Origin: Candidatus Nanopelagicaceae bacterium
GTDB taxonomy: Bacteria > Actinomycetota > Actinomycetes > Nanopelagicales > Nanopelagicaceae
Assembly: GCA_947490625.1 (NCBI GenBank)
Contig: CANLHC010000056.1
Span: 1 to 5,860 of the forward strand
Direction of reading: 5' to 3'
DNA length: 5,860 nt
Shown: in pieces, positions 1 to 5,860 of the stretch
How positions within the stretch are numbered: position 1 is the first letter of the stretch
Layout of the letters: each line of letters begins with the position of its first letter
Program-made: the position numbers and the translations under genes
Notes under the pieces: generated by a model
The model's input: the letters and a program-made list of their open reading frames with translations, nothing else
The model's database searches: none
What the model was told of the DNA's origin: nothing

Positions 1-123
1 ATCGCAGATGACAAACACTTCGACAAGCTCACCGTGCTCTCAATCGCCCCACTTTTGGGCCGGGCAATCCGTGAAGTCTTCGAGGATGGCTCAGTTACAA
101 GTCTTTTTGACGGACATAGCTAA
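1..123 (+). CDS. prs: Ribose-phosphate pyrophosphokinase (PRPP synthetase), C-terminal end only
   Basis: The first 40 codons of the window read in frame 1 and stop at TAA 121-123. They contain KLTVLSIAPLLGRAIREVF and VTSLFDG, which I recognise as the C-terminal end of bacterial, especially actinobacterial, PRPP synthetases. The enzyme makes 5-phosphoribosyl-1-diphosphate from ribose-5-phosphate and ATP in the cytoplasm, for purine, pyrimidine, histidine, tryptophan and NAD synthesis. The catalytic and PRPP-binding loops lie upstream of the window, so integrity of the gene cannot be judged. The prs-rplY-pth order is common in actinobacteria. The last codons overlap a candidate promoter for rplY. 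Recognition rests on a short but highly conserved tail. Confidence 0.93.
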   Translation: MADDKHFDKLTVLSIAPLLGRAIREVFEDGSVTSLFDGHS

Positions 124-136
124 CTCAAGCTAGTCT
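107..136 (+). promoter_or_regulatory. Candidate sigma-A promoter for rplY-pth, overlapping the 3' end of prs
   Basis: TTGACG at 107-112 matches the -35 consensus TTGACA in five of six bases. After an 18-bp spacer, TAGTCT at 131-136 fits the actinobacterial -10 pattern TANNNT. Transcription would start around 143-144, giving an untranslated leader of about 120 nt before rplY that contains the palindrome at 154-169 and the predicted fold at 191-257. The -35 box lies inside the last prs codons. This is a pattern match only. Read-through from prs is an alternative or additional source of rplY mRNA. Confidence 0.5.
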
Positions 137-153
137 TGCCTCATTCTGGCGAG

Positions 154-169
154 GGTTTCGATCGAAACC
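154..169. repeat. Perfect 16-bp palindrome in the prs-rplY gap (hairpin or operator)
   Basis: GGTTTCGATCGAAACC equals its own reverse complement. As RNA it can form a 6-bp stem (GGUUUC/GAAACC) with a GAUC tetraloop. No T-run follows, so it is not a canonical intrinsic terminator, although actinobacterial terminators often lack a strong U-tract. It lies just downstream of the predicted transcription start (about 143), where it could be a dimeric repressor site, a 5'-end-protecting hairpin, or the 3' end of the prs transcript. Bases 168-171 (CCGT) can also pair with 177-180 (ACGG), which competes with the last two base pairs of the palindrome. Confidence 0.55.
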
Positions 170-190
170 GTTATCGACGGCAAGGAATCT

Positions 191-257
191 AACTCCTAGT
201 CAGAGCACAATGTCTTCTGGTTCATAGCCAAAGGCTTTGAACTACTAACTAGGAGTT
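191..257 (+). promoter_or_regulatory. Predicted structured mRNA leader of rplY: three-way junction burying the Shine-Dalgarno
   Basis: Three helices can be paired by hand. P1 is a perfect 10-bp stem, 191-200 with 248-257 (AACTCCTAGT/ACTAGGAGTT). P2 pairs 201-205 with 215-219 (CAGAG/TTCTG, last pair G-U) around a 9-nt loop. P3 pairs 220-224 with 238-242 and 226-229 with 233-236, with one T-T mismatch (225/237) and an AAA triloop. P2 abuts P1 and P3 abuts P2, leaving only 243-247 single-stranded at the junction. In all 48 of 67 bases are paired. The 3' strand of P1 contains the rplY Shine-Dalgarno AGGAG (251-255), so the folded state should block translation. Autogenous control of rplY by its 5S-rRNA-binding product is known in E. 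coli, so a similar role is a reasonable inference. No covariation evidence is available here. Confidence 0.5.
251..255 (+). promoter_or_regulatory. rplY ribosome binding site (AGGAG), sequestered in stem P1
   Basis: AGGAG ends 7 nt before the ATG at 263, ideal spacing, and fixes the rplY start. All five bases are paired with CTCCT at 193-197 in the predicted leader fold. The same five bases therefore serve translation when the RNA is open and are hidden when it is closed. Confidence 0.85.
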
Positions 258-262
258 TTTTA

Positions 263-883
263 ATGGCAGAAGTATCAATCAAGGGAACCACACGTACCGA
301 ATTCGGTAAGGGTGCTTCACGACGTGCACGCGTTGCAGGACTTGTCCCAGCAGTTATCTACGGCCACGGTGAGAAGCCACTTCACATCACATTGCCAGCT
401 AAAGAACTTGGCGTTGCACTCAAAGAGTCAAACGTTCTTCTTAATATTGATATTGCTGGAAAGGTCGAACTCACACTTCCAAAGTCAGTTGTTCGCCATC
501 CACTCAAGCAGATCCTCGAGCACATCGACCTCGTACTTGTTCGCCGTGGCGAGAAAGTTACTGTTGACGTTCCTGTTCACACAGAAGGAAAGCACGATCC
601 AGATGGAATCCTCGAGCACGTCAACCACACAATTGAGATCGAAGCAGAAGCTACTTCTATTCCTAAGTTCCTTACACTTGACATTGAAGGAATGACATCT
701 GGTACTTCACGGTATGCATCAGAGGTCGTTCTTCCTGCAGGCACAACTCTTGTCAGCGATCCAAAGATGATTGTTGTTCACTTATCTGAGCGCTCAACAG
801 CAGCGGTCGAAGAGGTAGTAGCTCCAGTGGCAGCAGCAGATGCTGCGGCACCTGCAGCAGATGCTGAAAAGAAAGACGCTTAG
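263..883 (+). CDS. rplY: 50S ribosomal protein bL25, long CTC/TL5-type
   Basis: A protein of 206 residues that binds 5S rRNA in the central protuberance of the large ribosomal subunit. The N-terminal L25 domain (about residues 4-93) carries the conserved GKGASRRAR and GLVPAVIYG stretches (16-34) and VVRHPLKQILEHIDLV (76-91). A C-terminal beta domain typical of the long CTC/TL5 subfamily follows (about 98-175; E. coli L25 lacks it and is about 94 residues). The tail (about 176-206) is rich in Ala, Val, Glu and Asp, probably disordered, and ends KKDA, as in many actinobacteria. The start is set by AGGAG 7 nt upstream. Long members of the family are also named general stress protein Ctc, but nothing here shows stress control. 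pth follows after 18 bp, so the two are probably one transcript. The leader suggests translational regulation. Confidence 0.96.
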   Translation: MAEVSIKGTTRTEFGKGASRRARVAGLVPAVIYGHGEKPLHITLPAKELGVALKESNVLLNIDIAGKVELTLPKSVVRHPLKQILEHIDLVLVRRGEKVTVDVPVHTEGKHDPDGILEHVNHTIEIEAEATSIPKFLTLDIEGMTSGTSRYASEVVLPAGTTLVSDPKMIVVHLSERSTAAVEEVVAPVAAADAAAPAADAEKKDA

Positions 884-901
884 CCCGTACCCTTTCTCAT
901 T

Positions 902-1477
902 ATGACGTGGTTGGTAGTGGGCCTTGGTAATCCAGGCGATCAATACGCTGCCACCCGTCACAATGTGGGTCAGATGGTTATCGACCATCTCATCAAACGC
1001 CACAATGTAAAACTTGCGAACCATAAATCTCGCACCCAAATTGCTGCCTATAAATTAGGCGTTGGTGTTGATGCGCATCCAGTAATTCTCGCTAAATCAA
1101 ATAGTTATATGAACGAAACTGGCGGACCGATTAAGGCGTTAGCTAACTTCTATTCGGTTGAACCAGCAAAAATTATTGTCTTGCATGATGAACTAGATAT
1201 TGGGTACTCAGTCATCCGTAGCAAGTTAGGTGGCGGCGATAACGGCCACAACGGTTTGAAATCAATGACCTCAGCCTTTGATACTCCAGATTATTACCGC
1301 GTTCGCTTGGGTATTGGACGCCCGATGGGCGAGCAAGATCCAGCTGACTTTGTCTTGAAACAATTTAGCAAGGAAGAGAAGCAGACCTTAGAAGAGTTCA
1401 TCGAGCGGGGAAGCGATGTTGTTGAGTCCTTGATCGAAAAAGGACTCGAGTTTACGCAGTCGAAATTTAACTCGTAG
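902..1477 (+). CDS. pth: Peptidyl-tRNA hydrolase
   Basis: A 191-residue cytoplasmic enzyme that cleaves the ester bond of peptidyl-tRNAs dropped from ribosomes, freeing tRNA for reuse; it is normally essential. The length is typical of the family (E. coli about 194). Family signatures are intact: VVGLGNPG (5-12), TRHNVG (18-23) with catalytic His20, MNETGG (70-75), HDELD (95-99) and GGGDNGHNGLKS (110-121). The conserved residues Asn10, Asn71, Asp96 and Asn117 correspond to the E. coli active-site set Asn10, Asn68, Asp93 and Asn114. The Met start sits directly before the conserved first strand, as expected. No convincing Shine-Dalgarno precedes it, so translation may be coupled to rplY 18 bp upstream or arise from a leaderless mRNA (TACCCT at 888-893 could be a -10 box). 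Its stop is one base from the convergent ppc stop. Confidence 0.97.
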   Translation: MTWLVVGLGNPGDQYAATRHNVGQMVIDHLIKRHNVKLANHKSRTQIAAYKLGVGVDAHPVILAKSNSYMNETGGPIKALANFYSVEPAKIIVLHDELDIGYSVIRSKLGGGDNGHNGLKSMTSAFDTPDYYRVRLGIGRPMGEQDPADFVLKQFSKEEKQTLEEFIERGSDVVESLIEKGLEFTQSKFNS

Positions 1478-1478
1478 A

Positions 1479-4169
1479 TCAGCCTGTATTACGAAGGCCA
1501 GCAGCAACACCATTAATTGTCAGCAGAAGCGCACGAATCAGCGTTGGATCTGCAGAATCACCCTTGGCTCGCACACGTTGTAGCAGGTTGATCTGCAGCA
1601 AATGCAGCGGTGAAAGATAAGCATCGCGCACTTGGAGCGTGCGTGCCAGAACTGGTTGTTCGCTCAAGAGCGAATCTTTCTGGGTGAGCAGCAGAATTTC
1701 AGAAACAGTGAGTTCGAATTCCGCGGTGATCTCATCGAGGAAGTGGTGAAGCTCTTTCGGTACAAGTGTTTCTACATAACGACGCGCAGTGATCAAATCA
1801 GTCTTTGCAAGCGTCATCTCTACATTGCTAATAAAGGTATGGAAGAAGTGCCAGCTCGCCAGCATAGATTTCATATCAGCGCTTTTGCCCGCATCGCGCG
1901 CGGCTTTCAGTCCTGATCCAACGCCAAACCAACCCGGCACAATTTGGCGTGATTGCGTCCATCCAAATACCCAAGGAATCGCACGGAGGGATCCCAGGCC
2001 TGATGTGGCATCTGGTCTGCGTGATGGACGTGAACCTAAGAAAAGATTTCCAAGCTGTTCTACAGGAGTGGATGCGTAGAAATATGCAGGAAGATCAGGA
2101 TGGTCAACCAAGTTTCGGTATTGCGTAAACGAAGCATCAGAGATGAGGTTCATGCAGGTATTCCAACGCTCAAGCTCTTCTGCACTTTGACGTGGTGCAC
2201 GATTAAGAATTGTTGCCTCAAAAGATGCGGCCAAGGTGAGCTCAACATTCTCGCGCGCTAGTGCAGGCAATGAATACTTATCGCTAATGACTTCACCTTG
2301 TTCGGTGACTTTAATTTCACCATCAATAGATCCCCAAGGAAGTGCTACGAGTGCTTCATAGGTTGGACCGCCACCGCGTCCGACTGAACCACCGCGTCCA
2401 TGGAATAAGCGAAGACGAACACCGTGCTTGAGTGCGACATCGCGAAGCTGGCGCTGTGCGCGGTGAATTTCCCATTGGCTTGTTGCAATTCCTGCATCTT
2501 TATTTGAATCTGAATATCCCAACATGACTTCCTGGATATCACCACGAAGTTCTACAACTTTTCTATATGTTGGATTTGATAAGAGACGATTAAGAATCTC
2601 ACCCGCCGCACGAAGCTCGGCAACAGTTTCCAGGAGCGGAGCAAATCCGATCTTTGCAATACCAGCCGACAGATCAACTAGTCCGGCCAACTTAGCTAGG
2701 ACCGTTGCTGCAATCAGATCATCGGCACCCTTGGTCATTGAAACGATGTAGGTTTCAATGATTTCTGGTCCAAAGTCTTCGATCAATTCGTTAATTGCAA
2801 CAAAGGTATTGAAAGTCTTGGCATTATTTCCGGTCAGAGAAGAAGTTGAAGGATTCTGCTTATCTGCCAATAGTCCTGTGAGGGTGTCAAAGCGTTGCTC
2901 GTGGCTCTGATCTGCATAGGTGCCACCGATGATTTCTGCCAGAGCTGCATGGTGGGCATCTGAATGTTCACGGATATCTAACGTCGCGTGGGTAATTCCA
3001 AAGGCTGCCACTGAACGAATCGTTCTTTCGAGCAATCCTGTTGCAATTAATTCGCCGCGGTGTGCAAAGAGTGAGTCACGCATCAGCGTTAAGTCAGCTA
3101 AAAGTTCGGCGGTATCTTTGTAATCACGGTGCGGCACATGCGGCGTGCCCTTTGCATGGCGATCTCTCGTTAAAGCTAAGCGATGAACAATTGCCGTTGC
3201 CTTGAGGCGATAGGGCTCCTGCGTATTGAGTCGACGAAAACGTGGTTCGAATTCAGGTATGTGCTTTAGATCTTCTTCGACAGATGCCGATAGTTCAGGT
3301 GTCGCACCGATAATGCGGGTTGAGACAGAGAGCATCTGACGCAATTGATCCATCGCTGCGATTGTGGTTCTGATTGCGTGTCCTACCTGCAGGACTACGG
3401 CCGCTTTTGTGATCTCTGGTGTGATATTTGGATTTCCATCTCGATCGCCACCAATCCATGTACCGAATGTGAGCGGACGTGCGGTCACCGGTAATTCCAC
3501 CCCGAGGCGCTTGAGCTGGTGTGCAAATTCATTTAACACTTCTGGAACCGTGGTTCGTGCCAGGTCATCGAGGTAATACAGAGCGTTCATCGCCTCATCG
3601 AGTGGTTCAGGGCGATCAACGCGAAGTTCATCGGTCTGCCATAACAAATCTACAATTTCTGCAAGTGATTGTGAGTTGGTCACACTCTTTGGTAAATCAA
3701 GCAGGCGTGAGATCTCTCCGAGTTTATTAAGAATCGATCGTCGTGCAGCTTCGGTCGGATGAGCGGTAAAGACAGGACGGACGCTTAATTCACTTACCCA
3801 TTGCTCAAGATCTTCTTGTGAAAATTGATGACCAGGAGTTTGCGACTTCTGTGCTGCAATGACTTTATCTACTGCACGCGAAATCCATGAACCGTTGACT
3901 TCTCGTGACTCCGAAATAATTCGTACGCGGTTGACTTGCTCTGCCACGTTTGCCAAGTGAAAGTAGGTACTAAATGCTCGCACCAACTGAATCGAATCAT
4001 CGACGGATAAATCTTTAAGAACTTCTCCGCCCGTTCCTTCGCGCACCGCTTTACGTACGCTTTCGACGAGATCGAGTAGTTCCTGGCCTTCCTGGCGGAC
4101 AAGTGTCTGACCCAGGAGATCGCCCAATCGACGCACATCTGCGCGCAGCGACTCATCCTGATTTGTCAT
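1479..4169 (-). CDS. ppc: Phosphoenolpyruvate carboxylase
   Basis: Carboxylates phosphoenolpyruvate with bicarbonate to oxaloacetate and phosphate, refilling the TCA cycle. The start at 4169 (MTNQDESLRADVRRLG) gives 896 residues, against 883 in E. coli and about 919 in Corynebacterium. It places catalytic His137 in FTAHPTEAARRS next to E. coli His138. Other motifs: GGDRDGNP (240-247), VMLGYSDSNKDAG (548-560) and FHGRGGSVGRGGGP (589-602; His590, Arg592 and Arg598 match E. coli His579, Arg581 and Arg587). Lys789 in LAKTDL matches aspartate-binding Lys773, and the C-terminal RNTG supplies Asn894 (E. coli Asn881), so aspartate feedback inhibition is plausible. There is no plant-type N-terminal phosphorylation serine motif. 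An in-frame ATG at 4244 would add 25 Cys-containing residues unlike the family, so I rejected it. The Shine-Dalgarno is weak (GAGA, 8-nt spacing). The gene converges on pth and diverges from mfd. Confidence 0.97.
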   Translation of the reverse strand: MTNQDESLRADVRRLGDLLGQTLVRQEGQELLDLVESVRKAVREGTGGEVLKDLSVDDSIQLVRAFSTYFHLANVAEQVNRVRIISESREVNGSWISRAVDKVIAAQKSQTPGHQFSQEDLEQWVSELSVRPVFTAHPTEAARRSILNKLGEISRLLDLPKSVTNSQSLAEIVDLLWQTDELRVDRPEPLDEAMNALYYLDDLARTTVPEVLNEFAHQLKRLGVELPVTARPLTFGTWIGGDRDGNPNITPEITKAAVVLQVGHAIRTTIAAMDQLRQMLSVSTRIIGATPELSASVEEDLKHIPEFEPRFRRLNTQEPYRLKATAIVHRLALTRDRHAKGTPHVPHRDYKDTAELLADLTLMRDSLFAHRGELIATGLLERTIRSVAAFGITHATLDIREHSDAHHAALAEIIGGTYADQSHEQRFDTLTGLLADKQNPSTSSLTGNNAKTFNTFVAINELIEDFGPEIIETYIVSMTKGADDLIAATVLAKLAGLVDLSAGIAKIGFAPLLETVAELRAAGEILNRLLSNPTYRKVVELRGDIQEVMLGYSDSNKDAGIATSQWEIHRAQRQLRDVALKHGVRLRLFHGRGGSVGRGGGPTYEALVALPWGSIDGEIKVTEQGEVISDKYSLPALARENVELTLAASFEATILNRAPRQSAEELERWNTCMNLISDASFTQYRNLVDHPDLPAYFYASTPVEQLGNLFLGSRPSRRPDATSGLGSLRAIPWVFGWTQSRQIVPGWFGVGSGLKAARDAGKSADMKSMLASWHFFHTFISNVEMTLAKTDLITARRYVETLVPKELHHFLDEITAEFELTVSEILLLTQKDSLLSEQPVLARTLQVRDAYLSPLHLLQINLLQRVRAKGDSADPTLIRALLLTINGVAAGLRNTG

Positions 4170-4225
4170 GCACGTATTCTCGCAGGGAATTCTGCACAGT
4201 GCGCACACCGTAGACTTTGCCCGTA

Positions 4226-4251
4226 GCCCCCTGGTCTTGACCAAGCGGGGC
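4226..4251. repeat. Interrupted inverted repeat in the ppc-mfd divergent gap
   Basis: An outer arm GCCCC (4226-4230) pairs with GGGGC (4247-4251). Inside it, TGGTC (4232-4236) and GACCA (4239-4243) form a second dyad separated by TT. As DNA it resembles a dimeric operator placed between two divergent starts. As RNA in the mfd leader it would be a hairpin with an asymmetric internal loop, 12-37 bp before the mfd Shine-Dalgarno region. TTGACC within it (4237-4242) looks like a -35 box, but no -10 box lies at 16-18 bp from it, so I do not call a promoter. The function is unknown. The remainder of 4170-4274 shows nothing else clear. Confidence 0.4.
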
Positions 4252-4262
4252 CAGTTGCTATT

Positions 4263-4270
4263 GGGGGGTG
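4263..4270 (+). promoter_or_regulatory. Probable ribosome binding site of mfd (G-run)
   Basis: GGGGGGTG lies 4 nt before the ATG at 4275 and is the only purine-rich tract in place. It can pair with the CCUCC core of 16S rRNA partly through G-U pairs. An in-frame TGA at 4269-4271, two codons before the ATG, rules out any earlier start in this frame and so fixes the mfd start. Confidence 0.6.
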
Positions 4271-4274
4271 AATT

Positions 4275-5860
4275 ATGCGCGGTGTGATCTCAGCTCTCGA
4301 GACCAACGCAGAGATTGCTGACGCGCTCATTCACTCAACAAAAATAATCGCGCCTAATCCTGCCTACCCATTTCTTCTCGCAGCCCGTGCCAAAGAGAAA
4401 CCTTTGCTTGTGATTACGAGTTCTTCTCGTAGCGCTGAAGATTTAGCCCACGAACTACGCGAACTACATGATCATGTTCTTGAATTTCCGGCTTGGGAAA
4501 CACTCCCTCACGAACGACTAAGTCCACGCACTGACACAGTTGCGCGGCGAGTAGCAACTCTTCATTCGTTAAAGACGGGATATCACTCACATCCAATAGT
4601 GATTACTCCTGTGCGCGGGGCGATCCATAGGTTTATCTCAGCAATTTCAGCTAATCCGTTGCGCACGCTGGAGATTGGACAAGAGCTCTCACTCACCGAT
4701 CTTGTTGAACACTTGGCCATAAGTGCCTACACACGTACAGATCTCGTTGAAAGACGAGGAGAGTTTGCGGTTCGCGGTGGAATTGTTGACGTCTTCTTCC
4801 CGCTGGCGGTTCACCCGGTTCGTATCGATTTCTTTGGCGATGAGATCGAGGATATGAAGTACTTTGATGTGGCAGATCAGCGCACACAAACTCCTGTCAC
4901 CGAGAAAATCGAAATACTTCCTTGTCGCGAATTTACTCTTACTCCTGAAATTCAAGCGCGCGCCGCGCAGCTACAAAACAAATATCCCTCAGCCTCTGAA
5001 ATATTAGGAAAAATTGCAGAAGGAATATCGTGTGATGGAATGGAATCCCTTATTCCGATGTTGGTCGAAGAGCTTGAAACAATTAGCTCCCGTATGCCTG
5101 GACACAGCGAAGTATTTTTCATTGACGACGAACGGATTAAATCTCGCACCGCAGACCTGATTGCAACAAACGATGAATTCTTTCAAGCCGCATGGTCAAG
5201 TGCTTCAATCGGTGCAGCAGCACCACTTCCGGCTGAGGCAACGACCTATCTTGATTGGGACGAGCTGCACGCGGTGATTCTGCAGGCAGGTCTTGTCACC
5301 AGGTCACTCAATAACTTCGGTAGCGACCTTGATGAGAGCGCGAGCTTTCTCGACCTCGTTGCGATTGAACCCATGCGCGGTGATAGCGAACGCGCGATCG
5401 AATTACTTCGCCAAGGGCTGGCTAGCCATCACAGCGTGATTTTTTCAGCATCAGGGTATGGAATGATCGAACGATATGCCGGAATCTTTCGTTCGGCAGA
5501 TCTGCCGGTACAGATCGTGCAAGAACTCAACACTGCCCCTACAAAAGGTGCCATCTATCTCTGCCAATCAACAATTGCTCACGGCTTCTCATCGCAGGAT
5601 TGCGGACTTCTCTTTTTCACAGAGCGCGATCTCTCTGGCAGTAAATCAAGTGGGCGTGACAGTGCGAAGATGCCGTCAAAGCGTAAGCAGGTAGTTGATC
5701 CGCTGGAACTCAAAGCGGGAGATTTCATCGTCCATGAGCAACATGGAATCGGCCGCTACATTGAGATGACAGCGCGCACCGTCAATAACGTCACGCGCGA
5801 ATATCTGATTATTGAATACGCATCTGCCAAACGGGGCCAACCAGGCGATCGAATCTTTGT
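4275..5860 (+). CDS. mfd: Transcription-repair coupling factor Mfd, N-terminal part (gene continues past the window)
   Basis: An open frame of 528 complete codons without a stop runs off the right edge; full Mfd is usually about 1100-1200 residues. Mfd is a DNA translocase that pushes RNA polymerase stalled at lesions off the template and recruits UvrA for nucleotide excision repair. The visible part begins with the UvrB-like module: a degenerate nucleotide-binding fold without a Walker A lysine (VITSSSRSAEDLAHEL, 46-61), then FPAWETLPHERLSP (71-84), YTRTDLVERRGEFAVRGGI (152-170) and VRIDFFGDEIEDM (182-194), the conserved UvrA-contacting region. Residues 250-470 are less conserved linker and D3-like sequence, with a Ser/Lys-rich segment at 454-471. 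The RNA-polymerase-interacting CarD-like domain starts about 479 (LKAGDFIVHEQHGIGRY, then TREYLIIEYA and KRGQPGDRIFV). The helicase motor and the D7 domain lie outside the window. It diverges from ppc across 105 bp. Confidence 0.97.
   Translation, partial: MRGVISALETNAEIADALIHSTKIIAPNPAYPFLLAARAKEKPLLVITSSSRSAEDLAHELRELHDHVLEFPAWETLPHERLSPRTDTVARRVATLHSLKTGYHSHPIVITPVRGAIHRFISAISANPLRTLEIGQELSLTDLVEHLAISAYTRTDLVERRGEFAVRGGIVDVFFPLAVHPVRIDFFGDEIEDMKYFDVADQRTQTPVTEKIEILPCREFTLTPEIQARAAQLQNKYPSASEILGKIAEGISCDGMESLIPMLVEELETISSRMPGHSEVFFIDDERIKSRTADLIATNDEFFQAAWSSASIGAAAPLPAEATTYLDWDELHAVILQAGLVTRSLNNFGSDLDESASFLDLVAIEPMRGDSERAIELLRQGLASHHSVIFSASGYGMIERYAGIFRSADLPVQIVQELNTAPTKGAIYLCQSTIAHGFSSQDCGLLFFTERDLSGSKSSGRDSAKMPSKRKQVVDPLELKAGDFIVHEQHGIGRYIEMTARTVNNVTREYLIIEYASAKRGQPGDRIF

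Noticed and set aside
154..169. Palindrome as a canonical intrinsic terminator of prs
   Set aside because: The stem is only 6 bp and no T-run follows (the next bases are GTTATCGACG), so it was recorded as a repeat of unknown role.
312..695. 127-residue plus-strand open frame inside rplY
   Set aside because: It is an alternate frame of a clearly real ribosomal protein gene, with low-complexity Ser/Leu/Thr composition and no recognisable domain.
1632..3730. Several 60-96 residue plus-strand open frames opposite ppc
   Set aside because: They lie antisense to conserved PEPC coding sequence, have no recognisable motifs, and are explained by the codon pattern of the real gene.
4211..4242. Possible mfd promoter elements TAGACT (4211-4216) and TTGACC (4237-4242)
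   Set aside because: TAGACT has no convincing -35 box upstream, and TTGACC has no -10 box at 16-18 bp downstream. They cannot serve together in that order.
4170..4244. 25-residue N-terminal extension of PEP carboxylase from the ATG at 4244
   Set aside because: The extension contains four Cys residues and does not resemble PEPC N-termini. The start at 4169 places the catalytic His at 137, matching E. coli 138, and the extension would run through the inverted repeat at 4226-4251.
4414..5186. Minus-strand open frames within 4414-5186
   Set aside because: They overlap the conserved Mfd N-terminal domains on the opposite strand and have shadow-like composition and no recognised motif.
5476..5694. 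72-residue plus-strand open frame in another frame of mfd
   Set aside because: The Mfd frame is continuous through this region and leads into the conserved RNA-polymerase-interacting domain, so no frameshift is needed.

Overview
The window looks like core chromosome from an actinobacterium of moderate GC, by eye a little under half. The evidence is the protein sequences (the PRPP synthetase tail, a bL25 of the long CTC/TL5 type with an Ala-rich acidic tail, and actinobacterial-looking PEP carboxylase and Mfd) and the gene order prs-rplY-pth with mfd nearby, which is familiar from Mycobacterium and relatives. Modest GC in such genes would fit freshwater lineages such as Nanopelagicales (acI). 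That placement is inference and was not tested.

Layout: (1) bases 1-123 are the last 40 codons of prs. (2) Bases 124-262 hold no gene but carry several signals. A sigma-A-like promoter (107-136) overlaps the prs end, followed by a perfect 16-bp palindrome (154-169). A compact predicted three-way-junction RNA (191-257) then encloses the rplY Shine-Dalgarno sequence. (3) rplY (263-883) and pth (902-1477) lie in tandem, 18 bp apart, and are probably co-transcribed. (4) ppc lies on the minus strand (4169 to 1479), converging on pth with one base between the stop codons. (5) A 105-bp divergent intergenic region (4170-4274) contains an inverted repeat. (6) mfd starts at 4275 and runs off the right edge, with about 528 codons visible, up to the RNA-polymerase-interacting domain.

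Functionally, prs makes PRPP for nucleotide synthesis, rplY and pth serve translation (5S rRNA-binding protein; recycling of peptidyl-tRNA), ppc is anaplerotic carbon fixation to oxaloacetate, and mfd couples transcription to nucleotide excision repair. All genes look intact within the window. There are no mobile elements, CRISPR arrays, tRNA or rRNA genes, or recent-transfer signs that I could see.

The most interesting item is the rplY leader. A promoter, a roughly 120-nt untranslated region and a 67-nt fold that buries the ribosome binding site together suggest translational control of bL25, possibly by mimicry of 5S rRNA. No novel protein system is present.
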